A stretch of DNA of 64,000 bases from Methylotenera sp. (GTDB lineage: Bacteria; Pseudomonadota; Gammaproteobacteria; Burkholderiales; Methylophilaceae). Under the pieces are notes generated by a model that did not search any database, was not told the origin of the DNA, and saw only the letters and a program-made list of their open reading frames with translations. The position numbers and the translations under genes are program-made. The stretch lies in contig SHXQ01000003.1 in the NCBI GenBank assembly GCA_009693255.1, positions 62,001 through 126,000 on the forward strand. Direction: 5' to 3'. Shown piece by piece: positions 41,853-50,824 of this stretch (positions within the stretch are counted from its first letter, which is position 1; every line of letters starts with the position of its first letter).

Positions 41853-42623
41853 TTAATGGAAAATGAGCTTTAAGCCCACAAAAATCAGTATTAATGCCAG
41901 TGCTATCCGTACCGAATGCTCAGCCAGTTTGGAGCTTAAATGGCTGCCAATCCAAATGCCTGGAATAGAACCCATTAACAGTGTGCCTAACAAGCTGTAA
42001 TCTACTGTACCAATGCTGGCGTGACCTAGGCCGGCGACCAGCGTTAATGGTACCGCGTGGGCAATATCAGTACCAATAATGGTGGTAATGGCTCTATTAG
42101 GATAAATAATGAGTAGTGCCGTAACGCCTAACGCCCCCGCGCCAACCGAGGTTAGTGTGACCAAGGCGCCTAAAACGAGCCCTAACAGCACGGTCAAGTA
42201 AGGCGTACATTTAGCGCTGATTAAATGCTCTTTTTTAGAATATTTTGCGAGTTGGGTACGAAAAAGTACCGACAGCGAAGTCACTAGTAGCGCGATGCCT
42301 AACCAAAATTTAATAGTATTGACGGCGGCATCCGAAGCCATGTCCATATATTTTAAATTGAATGTGGTAATGATTGATGCCGGTACACTGCCGCATGCTA
42401 ACAACCGTACAATTTTCCAGTTGATGTTGCCTAGTTTACCGTGGGCAAATATACCTACGCTTTTCGTCACCGCAGCGTAAAGCAGATCGGTACCGACCGC
42501 TAGTGCAGGTTTGATGTGAAAAAATAGCACGAGTATTGGCGTCATCAGTGAGCCACCACCTACGCCGGTTAGACCAACCAACAGGCCAACCACGAAGCCA
42601 GCAACAATATAAGAAAATTCCAT
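41853..42623 (-). CDS. TSUP (TauE/SafE) family sulfite/organosulfur anion permease
   Basis: VAGFVVGLLVGLTGVGGGSLMTPILVL, GALVTLTSVGAGALGV. Confidence 0.88.
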   Translation of the reverse strand: MEFSYIVAGFVVGLLVGLTGVGGGSLMTPILVLFFHIKPALAVGTDLLYAAVTKSVGIFAHGKLGNINWKIVRLLACGSVPASIITTFNLKYMDMASDAAVNTIKFWLGIALLVTSLSVLFRTQLAKYSKKEHLISAKCTPYLTVLLGLVLGALVTLTSVGAGALGVTALLIIYPNRAITTIIGTDIAHAVPLTLVAGLGHASIGTVDYSLLGTLLMGSIPGIWIGSHLSSKLAEHSVRIALALILIFVGLKLIFH

Positions 42624-42765
42624 GGGGTGTCCGTACTCGCGGTGATTTATTTAGTTGACTCACTATATCAATAAATAAAAAATTATTTAATAATATGTTA
42701 TTCTATGGTTATATTATTTTGTTATATAGATGGCATGTGAGGTCTAGTGCTATAAAGGAATTTAA

Positions 42766-43692
42766 ATGAAACTACATCAATTACGTTATTTACATGAGGT
42801 GGCGCGTCAAGGCCTTAATATTACTAGTGCGGCCGAAGCTTTGTTCACATCACAACCTGGCGTGAGTAAGCAAATTCAATTGTTTGAAGATGAGCTAGGA
42901 TTGCAAATTTTCCAGCGTAATGGCAAGCGCCTAACGGGTATCACGGAGCCCGGTGAAAAAATATTAGCGTTAGCGGCCAAAGTGATTCTTGATGTAGAGA
43001 ATATCAAGCGCGTGGGGGATGAGTTTAGTCAGGTGGAAACGGGCACCTTGACCATTGCGACCACGCACACGCAGGCGCGCTATAAGTTGCCTGCTGCCGT
43101 TAAAGCTTTTATGGCAAATTATCCTCAAGTGAAACTCAATATTCATCAAGGTAACCCCAGTCAAGTGGCCCAGCAAGTGGCCAGCGGTGAGGCGGATATT
43201 GGCATCGCAACTGAGGTCATCAGCCAGTACAACAATATATTGTGTTTACCTTGCTATAAATGGAACCGTTGCGTGGTCGCGCCACAAGGTCATCCTTTGT
43301 TAAGCGATGGTGTGCTTACCCTAGCAAAGTTAGCGAGCTACCCACTCATCACTTATGACTTTGCTTTTACTGGGGGCACCTTGGTCTCGAAAATATTCAG
43401 TGATGCGGGGCTGTCACCCAATGTGGTGTTGACGGCCATAGATGCCGATGTGATTAAAACTTATGTGACCTTAGGTTTAGGCGTCGGTTTGCTGGCCAAT
43501 ATGGCTTATGATGCGGATCGCGATGTGAATTTGGTCAAGGTCGATGTGAGCCATCTATTTCCAGACAGCACCACTTACTTGGGTGTGCGTAAAGATGCAT
43601 TTTTACGCGCTTATATGGTTGGGTTTATTGAATTAATTGCACCACAATTTAATCACCAAGCAGTGATTGCGGCACTTAAAATAAGTGCATAA
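42766..43692 (+). CDS. cysB: LysR-type regulator CysB
   Basis: MKLHQLRYLHEVARQGLNITSAAEALFTSQPGVSKQIQLFEDELGLQIFQRNGKRLTGIT; divergent from cys cluster. Confidence 0.93.
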   Translation: MKLHQLRYLHEVARQGLNITSAAEALFTSQPGVSKQIQLFEDELGLQIFQRNGKRLTGITEPGEKILALAAKVILDVENIKRVGDEFSQVETGTLTIATTHTQARYKLPAAVKAFMANYPQVKLNIHQGNPSQVAQQVASGEADIGIATEVISQYNNILCLPCYKWNRCVVAPQGHPLLSDGVLTLAKLASYPLITYDFAFTGGTLVSKIFSDAGLSPNVVLTAIDADVIKTYVTLGLGVGLLANMAYDADRDVNLVKVDVSHLFPDSTTYLGVRKDAFLRAYMVGFIELIAPQFNHQAVIAALKISA

Positions 43693-43739
43693 TTGCTATC
43701 GATGACAATCAATAAGACAAATTAACGGCTAGGAGTTTT

Positions 43740-44279
43740 ATGCATAAATTCGTGGTAATTTTCCTATTGTTATGTGCATGCTCCGCTTGTAGTACGGTGA
43801 GCAGTAACTCGCTTACGGGTAAAGTGGCCAATGGAATGCCGGCGATAGACAGCAGCACAGCAATTTACGAGCTGGCTGTACGTGATGGTGTCAGTTATCA
43901 AGACGTGGTCGATAGCTTAAAAAGCGTTTCGGTAGGCATGAATTTCGTGAATCCGGCTAATTTCCCGATTGCTGAGCATATTCAAAAACGGGGCATAGAT
44001 CCGCAAGGCGTTAAAGAAGTACAAAGTTTTTGTAATTTGAGTTTAGGCACGGATATTTTTTTAGATCACCCTGAGTTTTTAGTTTTTGCACCCTGTAGAA
44101 TTGCGCTATATGAAAAGTTAGATGCGCAGCATAAGTTGAAATTATTTATCGCGCTCGCACGCCCAACATTCGATTTAAAAAGTATTAAACACCCGACACT
44201 ACGTGCGAAAAAGGCGGCACAAGCCATAGAAACAAGCTTGCTGGAAATAATCTACAAGGCGAGTCAGGGTGATTTGTAG
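43740..44279 (+). CDS. Putative lipoprotein, DUF302-like
   Basis: Lipobox-like LLLCACSACS; C-terminal FAPCRIALYEKLD resembles the DUF302 P-C-R-I-x-x-Y-E motif. Confidence 0.6.
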   Translation: MHKFVVIFLLLCACSACSTVSSNSLTGKVANGMPAIDSSTAIYELAVRDGVSYQDVVDSLKSVSVGMNFVNPANFPIAEHIQKRGIDPQGVKEVQSFCNLSLGTDIFLDHPEFLVFAPCRIALYEKLDAQHKLKLFIALARPTFDLKSIKHPTLRAKKAAQAIETSLLEIIYKASQGDL

Positions 44280-44355
44280 CGATTCATCAACTTTAGTGGC
44301 GATAAAAGTCAGGGTGGTGGTTATATTGAATAGATTAATGAATGGAGACTAGTCA

Positions 44356-46080
44356 TTGAACCCTAAAATGCTGAGTGACATTGAAATCGCACAAGCCGCC
44401 ACACTTAAGCCGATGTCCAAGATAGCCGCTCAACTTAATCTTCATGCGGATGACCTGATTCCTTATGGGCATCATATTGCTAAGTTAAGTGAAGTTTGTA
44501 TTCAAAATTTGCAAGACCAAGCAGATGGTAAGCTGATTTTAGTCACCGCCATCAGTCCTACCCCTGCTGGTGAGGGTAAAACGACTACGACCATAGGCTT
44601 GGCGGACGCCATTAATCAGGTGTTAGCTGATAGCAGTAAGCATGCCATGGTGTGCATGCGCGAACCTTCGTTAGGGCCGGTATTTGGCTTAAAAGGGGGT
44701 GCAACAGGCGGTGGTTATGCGCAAGTGGTGCCTATGGAAGAAATTAATTTACATTTCACCGGTGATTTTCATGCCATTGGCAGTGCGAATAATTTACTTG
44801 CAGCCCTAATCGACAATCACATCTATCAAGGTAACACACTCAACATCGAGCCCTCAAGTATCACTTGGCGTCGTTGTTTAGATATGAATGACCGTGCCTT
44901 GCGTCACATCACGCTCAATAGCCAAGCAAAAGATGCCGAATCAAACGTGCTTAAGTCGTATGATAGACAGACTGGTTTTGACATTACCGCGGCCAGTGAA
45001 GTGATGGCGATATTTTGTTTAGCCACTTCCCTTGAAGATCTACAAGCTAGATTAGGCAATATTCAAATTGGCTTAACCACGCAGCAACAACCAGTATTTG
45101 CCAGTGATTTGCAAGCTGAAGGCGCTATGACGGCGCTATTAAAAAATGCATTTCAACCGACCCTAGTACAAAGCTTAGAGCATACTGCGGCAATTGTGCA
45201 TGGTGGCCCTTTTGCCAATATCGCGCATGGTTGTAATTCTGTGATTGCCACCAAGACCGCATTAAAGTTAGCCGATTACGTGGTGACAGAAGCGGGGTTT
45301 GGTGCGGATTTAGGCGCTGAAAAATTCATTGATATCAAGTGTAGAAAAACTGGGCTAGAGCCTGCAGTGGCCGTATTGGTGGCTACCGTGCGCGCACTTA
45401 AATATCACGGTGGCGCGGATGTACCCGCCTTAAACCAAGAAAATTTAGCTGCCTTAAAGACGGGCATGGTGAATTTACAAAAACATGTCGAAAACCTTCA
45501 ACAACATTTTGGTTTGCAAGTGATTGTAGCCATCAATCATTTCGCCAGTGATACCGACGCTGAAGTTAGTTTATTGCAGACGGAAGTCGCAAAGTTTGCT
45601 GTGAAGGCCATTGTTTGTAAGCATTGGGCACATGGTGGAGCAGGCGCCAAAGCATTGGCGCTAGAAGTGTTGCGTGTGGTAGATCACAACGCAGTACAGG
45701 CAAGCAGTCAATTTAAGTTATTGTACCCAGACCATCTACCTTTATTGCAAAAAATAGAAACGATTGCGCAAAAAATATATGGCGCAAGTCAGGTTGAATG
45801 GTCTGCTGTTGCCACGCTTAGTTTGACTACGCTAGAAAAAAACTATGGCCATTATCCGGTTTGTATTGCCAAAACACAGTATTCATTTTCATCAAATCCT
45901 GCTTTGCGTGGCGCACCAACCGGACATACATTGCAAGTGCGTGAATTAAGATTGTCGCGTGGCGCAGAATTTATAGTGGCAATCTGCGGCGACATCATGA
46001 CTATGCCTGGTCTACCTAAGCAACCCGCCAGTGAGCGCGTCAGCGTCAATCAGGCCGGCACTATTACTGGTTTGAATTAG
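44356..46080 (+). CDS. fhs: Formate--tetrahydrofolate ligase
   Basis: [65 protein letters not shown] start. Confidence 0.96.
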   Translation: MNPKMLSDIEIAQAATLKPMSKIAAQLNLHADDLIPYGHHIAKLSEVCIQNLQDQADGKLILVTAISPTPAGEGKTTTTIGLADAINQVLADSSKHAMVCMREPSLGPVFGLKGGATGGGYAQVVPMEEINLHFTGDFHAIGSANNLLAALIDNHIYQGNTLNIEPSSITWRRCLDMNDRALRHITLNSQAKDAESNVLKSYDRQTGFDITAASEVMAIFCLATSLEDLQARLGNIQIGLTTQQQPVFASDLQAEGAMTALLKNAFQPTLVQSLEHTAAIVHGGPFANIAHGCNSVIATKTALKLADYVVTEAGFGADLGAEKFIDIKCRKTGLEPAVAVLVATVRALKYHGGADVPALNQENLAALKTGMVNLQKHVENLQQHFGLQVIVAINHFASDTDAEVSLLQTEVAKFAVKAIVCKHWAHGGAGAKALALEVLRVVDHNAVQASSQFKLLYPDHLPLLQKIETIAQKIYGASQVEWSAVATLSLTTLEKNYGHYPVCIAKTQYSFSSNPALRGAPTGHTLQVRELRLSRGAEFIVAICGDIMTMPGLPKQPASERVSVNQAGTITGLN

Positions 46081-46090
46081 CCCGATTGAA

Positions 46091-46666
46091 ATGATGCTGG
46101 TGATAGCGCAAGCAGGTTTCGCAGAGCAAACCATTACAAAATCACGCTTTATTGCGATGGCTTTGGCTAGTGCTGATGAGCGTGAAGTGAGTTTGGCATT
46201 GCGTGCTTTTGCGGCTCAGCACCCAACAGCGCATCATTTGGCTTATGCTTTTCGCCTTAAAACTTTGCAGGGCATTGTGCCGCGTTTTTCAGATGCAGGC
46301 GAACCTTCTGGTACGGCAGGGTTGCCCGTGTTAAAGCTGATTGAAGGTCGCGATTTAATCAATGTCTGTGTGGCAGTGATTAGGTATTATGGAGGCATTA
46401 ATTTAGGTACAGGAGGGCTGGCACGGGCTTATGGCGGCACGGCCAAGCTAGCACTCGATGTAGCAAAAACAATAGCGTTTGTTGAAATGCAGACCTATCC
46501 ATTAACCATTAGTTACAAACAAATGGATATGATGAGCAATGCTTTAGCTAAGTGTAATGGCAGTATCGTCACTAAGGCCTTTAACCAGCAGGTAGAGCTG
46601 CTTGTGTCATTGCCGGTAGATGAAGCGCCAAATTTTTTGAATCGTTTCAAGCAATGTGCTGAATAA
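46091..46666 (+). CDS. IMPACT/YigZ family protein
   Basis: TKSRFIAMALA, RFSDAGEPSGTAGLPVLKLIEG, VIRYYGGINLGTGGLARAYG. Confidence 0.92.
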   Translation: MMLVIAQAGFAEQTITKSRFIAMALASADEREVSLALRAFAAQHPTAHHLAYAFRLKTLQGIVPRFSDAGEPSGTAGLPVLKLIEGRDLINVCVAVIRYYGGINLGTGGLARAYGGTAKLALDVAKTIAFVEMQTYPLTISYKQMDMMSNALAKCNGSIVTKAFNQQVELLVSLPVDEAPNFLNRFKQCAE

Positions 46667-46738
46667 GTCAAGATTAAACGACCAAATAAAGTGGGTTGTG
46701 ATATTGTTCAGTCAACTTAACTAAGTTTCATTTGCCCT

Positions 46739-47773
46739 ATGACTAAAATTTCAAAAGTATTGGCACCAACACCCTACGAGCTCGCCGCTTGGGTAATAAC
46801 GGCTTTCGTTATGGTTTTTACGCTCAAATTTAATTTATTACCCGCATTATTAGCGGGTTTGTTGGTGTATGCCTTGGTGCACATTATTACCCCTTTTATT
46901 GCCAGTAGATTCCCTAGTAAAAACCCTAACAACATCTCTAAATTGTGGGCAGTGGCGATTTTAGTCATTATCATTGTCAGCTTGCTGGCGTTTGCTGGCG
47001 CGGGCTTAGTGGCATTTTTTAGGTCTGAATCTGGTAGCTTAACGGTGCTATTGGCAAAAATGGCGCAAATTATTGAAGATTCACGCAAAATCCTGCCTAA
47101 TGGCTTGCTTAAGTATTTGCCGGCTGATGCCATAACCTTTAAAGAACAAGCCTCTGATTGGCTGCGTACCCACGCCGATGAATTGCAGGTGGTGGGTAAA
47201 GAAGCGGGCCGCGCGACGGCACATATTTTAATCGGTATGATTATTGGTGGTATTTTGGCGGTACGGGAGGCGGTGGCGATGGATAACTTTAAGCCATTTG
47301 CGCGGGCACTAGCCTGCCGCGGTGAATTGTTTAGCGACGCATTTAGGCGTGTCGTCTTTGCCCAATTGCGTATTTCGGCCATCAATACAATTTTCACAGC
47401 CACTTATTTGGCCGTCGTTTTGCCTTTAATGGGTATACACCTGCCACTCATTAAAACCATGATCGCCATTACCTTTGTCGTGGGTTTAATCCCCGTGATT
47501 GGCAATTTGATTTCTAATTCTATGATTGTAATTGTCAGTTTAAGTCAGTCATTAGGCGTTGCAATCGCTTCATTAGTCTATTTGGTGGTGATACACAAAT
47601 TAGAATATTTCTTAAACGCAAGGATAGTTGGCAGTCAAATTCGCGCTAATGCTTGGGAGCTGTTAATTGCCATGCTCTGCATGGAGGCTGCCTTTGGTTT
47701 AGCAGGCATCGTTGCGGCGCCTATTTATTATGCCTACATTAAAGCAGAATTACGTGCCAGAGATTTGGTCTAG
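46739..47773 (+). CDS. AI-2E family transporter (PerM-like)
   Basis: Multi-TM; LPLIKTMIAITFVVGLIPVIGNLISNSMIVIVSLSQS. Confidence 0.82.
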   Translation: MTKISKVLAPTPYELAAWVITAFVMVFTLKFNLLPALLAGLLVYALVHIITPFIASRFPSKNPNNISKLWAVAILVIIIVSLLAFAGAGLVAFFRSESGSLTVLLAKMAQIIEDSRKILPNGLLKYLPADAITFKEQASDWLRTHADELQVVGKEAGRATAHILIGMIIGGILAVREAVAMDNFKPFARALACRGELFSDAFRRVVFAQLRISAINTIFTATYLAVVLPLMGIHLPLIKTMIAITFVVGLIPVIGNLISNSMIVIVSLSQSLGVAIASLVYLVVIHKLEYFLNARIVGSQIRANAWELLIAMLCMEAAFGLAGIVAAPIYYAYIKAELRARDLV

Positions 47774-47811
47774 CATGATACTGAATAAGCGCGGTAGTTG
47801 GGAATTAAACA

Positions 47812-48609
47812 TTGAGAGATAAGACCATTGCTATTTTAGAGAATAGGTCTGGCGAGCAGTTGGCAGATTTAGTCAGAAAGTATGGCGGCACGCCATTTTC
47901 CGCGCCTGCGTTGGCTGAAGTGCCTGATATTGATCCGGTGTTAATCGCACAAATGATTAAGGATTGGCAGTCAGATCCGCCTAATTTTTTTATTTTCCAG
48001 ACTGGTGTAGGCGTTAAAGCACTGTTCGCTACGACTGATAGCTTAAATATCAGCGCGCAATTTTCACAAATTCTGGCGACTTCAATCGTGGCCGTACGCG
48101 GCCCCAAACCCACAGCAGCATTGCGTTCACGCCACGTGCGCATTGATTTATCCGCCAGTGAACCGTATACCACCATTGAAGTGCTGGCGGCGCTTGATAC
48201 GCATAGCCTTGCGGGTCAATTAGTCATTGTGCAACGCTACGGTGACACCAACTGGGAACTGCAAAAAGCACTAGCAGCGAGAGAGGCGCGGGTGATAGAG
48301 ATGGCCACTTATCGCTGGAGTCTGCCAGAAAATACTCAGCCTATGGTGGCGATGATGGATGCGCTAGACGCTGACGCGATTGATATGGTTTGTTTTACCA
48401 GTGCCTCACAAGTCCATAATCTATTTGTGGTTGCCGAGCAATTAGCCCGAACAGCGTCACTACAAGCGGGTTTGAATAGAAGTATGGTCGCATCCATAGG
48501 CCCAGTATGTAGCAAGGCGCTCGCTGTTTTTGGGATTCAGGTTGATGTCGAGCCGAATCCGCCTAAGTTGGGACCTTTTATCCATGCTATTAATCACAAG
48601 TTTACCTAA
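47812..48609 (+). CDS. Uroporphyrinogen-III synthase-like (HemD fold)
   Basis: AILENRSGEQLADLVRKYGGTPFSAPAL, FQTGVGVKALF, VCFTSASQVHNL, ASIGPVCSKAL. Confidence 0.82.
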   Translation: MRDKTIAILENRSGEQLADLVRKYGGTPFSAPALAEVPDIDPVLIAQMIKDWQSDPPNFFIFQTGVGVKALFATTDSLNISAQFSQILATSIVAVRGPKPTAALRSRHVRIDLSASEPYTTIEVLAALDTHSLAGQLVIVQRYGDTNWELQKALAAREARVIEMATYRWSLPENTQPMVAMMDALDADAIDMVCFTSASQVHNLFVVAEQLARTASLQAGLNRSMVASIGPVCSKALAVFGIQVDVEPNPPKLGPFIHAINHKFT

Positions 48610-48655
48610 AGATTTCTAAAAATTAGGCAAACTGCATCAGGTATAATTCAGCCCT

Positions 48656-49975
48656 ATGATATCCACTATAATTTTACTGATCGCCATTGCCATTTTATTG
48701 CTAGTGCTTTGGCAAATTTTTCGCGGTAATTCGCTGGATCAAAGTACTATTATTGCGCAACAGCTAGAAGAAAAACACCGTGCCATGTTGTTAGATTTTA
48801 ATGATGGTTTAAATAAACTAGGTGACCGGTTAAACGCATCATCCAATGAAGCGAGCGAGCGATTGCGCGCCAGTGTGGCTGCAGAGTTGCAAGCCACGCG
48901 TGATGCAATGCAGGCTTTGCAGTTGGCGCAGAACAATAGCTTGTCGCTTACGCGTGAAACGGTGCTAGAGAAGTTGCATACCACTTTGAGCGAGCAGGGC
49001 AAGGCGCAACAGTCATTAATTAATGACACCATGCTAAAAGCCACTACTACACTAACGCAAAGTATAGAAAGTTTGACTAAAGTGGTGGACGGACGGTTAG
49101 AACAAATCGGCGGTAAAGTTTCTGAGCGTTTGGATGAGGGTTTCAAAAAGACCAATCAAACCTTTATTGATGTGATGGCGCGCCTTGCCACCATTGATGA
49201 AGCACAAAAGAAAATTGATGGATTAACCACCAATGTCGTGAGTTTACAAGAGTTGTTGGGCGATAAGCGCAGTCGTGGCGTGTTCGGTGAGGTGCAGTTG
49301 GAAGCGCTGGTGCGTAATGTGTTGCCGGTCAATTCATTTGCCATGCAACACACCTTTGAAAACGGCACGCGCGCAGATTGTGCCTTGTTTTTGCCAGAAC
49401 CTACCGGTACGGTGGCGGTGGATAGTAAATTTCCACTTGAAAATTACCACCGTATGTTCGACAGTAAATTGACTGAAGCAGAGCAGTCGCAGGCTAAAAA
49501 GCAGTTTAAGTTAGACGTTAAAAAACATGTGGATGATATCGCCAATAAGTACATCATTTCTAATGTGACGTCTGATGGCGCAGTGATGTTTATTCCGGCA
49601 GAGGCGGTGTTTGCAGAGTTGCATGCCTATCACAATGATGTGATTGAATACGCCATGAATAAGCGCGTTTGGGTAGTTTCACCGACCACCTTGATGGCAG
49701 TACTCAATACTGCACGGGCGGTGCTAAAGGATGTTGAAATGCGTAAGCAAGTGCATGTCATTAAAGATGAATTAGGTAAGTTAAGTAAGGATTTCGGTCG
49801 CTTTGACCAGCGCATGAAAAAGCTGGCTGATAATATTCGCCAAGCGCATGAGAATGCGCAAGATGTGCATATTTCTAGCCAGAAAATTACACAACGTTTT
49901 GCAAAAATTGAGCGTGCTGAGTTGACCAATCACCCGACTGATGCGCTGGATGTTGTGGATGATGTAGAAGATTAA
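48656..49975 (+). CDS. rmuC: DNA recombination protein RmuC
   Basis: N-terminal TM and coiled coil, KRSRGVFGEVQLEALVRNVLP, VDSKFPLENYHRM. Confidence 0.92.
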   Translation: MISTIILLIAIAILLLVLWQIFRGNSLDQSTIIAQQLEEKHRAMLLDFNDGLNKLGDRLNASSNEASERLRASVAAELQATRDAMQALQLAQNNSLSLTRETVLEKLHTTLSEQGKAQQSLINDTMLKATTTLTQSIESLTKVVDGRLEQIGGKVSERLDEGFKKTNQTFIDVMARLATIDEAQKKIDGLTTNVVSLQELLGDKRSRGVFGEVQLEALVRNVLPVNSFAMQHTFENGTRADCALFLPEPTGTVAVDSKFPLENYHRMFDSKLTEAEQSQAKKQFKLDVKKHVDDIANKYIISNVTSDGAVMFIPAEAVFAELHAYHNDVIEYAMNKRVWVVSPTTLMAVLNTARAVLKDVEMRKQVHVIKDELGKLSKDFGRFDQRMKKLADNIRQAHENAQDVHISSQKITQRFAKIERAELTNHPTDALDVVDDVED

Positions 49976-49982
49976 TAAAATT

Positions 49983-50252
49983 ATGAAAATTAAAGTATTT
50001 TATTTTGCAAGACTCAAAGAAACGCTCAAGTTTTCCACTGAAGATTTAGTGTTGCCGGATGACGTCTTTGCCAGCACCTTGACGCTACTTAAGCTGAAAG
50101 CCCATCTAGCAAAACGTAGTGATGTTTGGCAGCAAATGTTGATGGGTAAGTTAAAAGTTCGTGGCGCAATTAACCATGTATTGGTGGATGATCATGCGCC
50201 CATCAGCGATGGCGATGAAGTGGCTTTTTTCCCTCCAGTGACTGGTGGATAA
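49983..50252 (+). CDS. moaD: Molybdopterin synthase small subunit MoaD
   Basis: ThiS-fold, KIKVFYFARLKETL, C-terminal PPVTGG. Confidence 0.93.
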   Translation: MKIKVFYFARLKETLKFSTEDLVLPDDVFASTLTLLKLKAHLAKRSDVWQQMLMGKLKVRGAINHVLVDDHAPISDGDEVAFFPPVTGG

Positions 50253-50267
50253 GTACTACACTCAATC

Positions 50268-50720
50268 ATGACTGTACGCGTACAGACTCAAGACTTCGAC
50301 GCTGGCTTTGAAATCAGCCAGTTACGTAGCGCCCGTAAGGACACCGGCGCTGTGGTGAGCTTTGTTGGGCTAGTGCGTGATTTAAATGAGGGTGATCAAG
50401 TCTCGCAACTGACATTAGAGCATTATCCAGGCATGACAGAAAAGGCCTTAGAGGCCATTGTGAGTCAAGCGCAAAGTCGTTGGAATATTTTTGAGGTGAC
50501 AGTGATTCACCGAGTAGGCACCTTGCAAGCCACCGAGCAGATTGTATTGGTAACGGTGGCTGGCGCGCATAGAGGCGAAGCTTTCAAGGCGTGTGAATTT
50601 ATTATGGATTACCTGAAAACTGAAGCGCCATTTTGGAAAAAAGAGCGCACGCAAGCGGGTGAGCGTTGGTTGGACGCAAAAAATACCGATGATGCGGCGC
50701 GCGAGCGCTGGAATAAATAA
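50268..50720 (+). CDS. moaE: Molybdopterin synthase catalytic subunit MoaE
   Basis: GAVVSFVGLVRD, LTLEHYPGM, HRVGTL, FWKKERT. Confidence 0.95.
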   Translation: MTVRVQTQDFDAGFEISQLRSARKDTGAVVSFVGLVRDLNEGDQVSQLTLEHYPGMTEKALEAIVSQAQSRWNIFEVTVIHRVGTLQATEQIVLVTVAGAHRGEAFKACEFIMDYLKTEAPFWKKERTQAGERWLDAKNTDDAARERWNK

Positions 50721-50824
50721 TTTCCATTAATAAATCGCGCTGCGATGGTTGGTTTTTTGCAGGAACGCAATTTATTGCGCCAATAGCAGTTAGAATTAGA
50801 TATCAACTCAATTAGTCAGGCAAT

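Noticed and set aside
46774-47403. 209-aa minus-strand ORF
   Set aside because: Antisense to the AI-2E transporter gene; low-complexity Lys/Ala/Ile pattern from reverse-reading TM codons.
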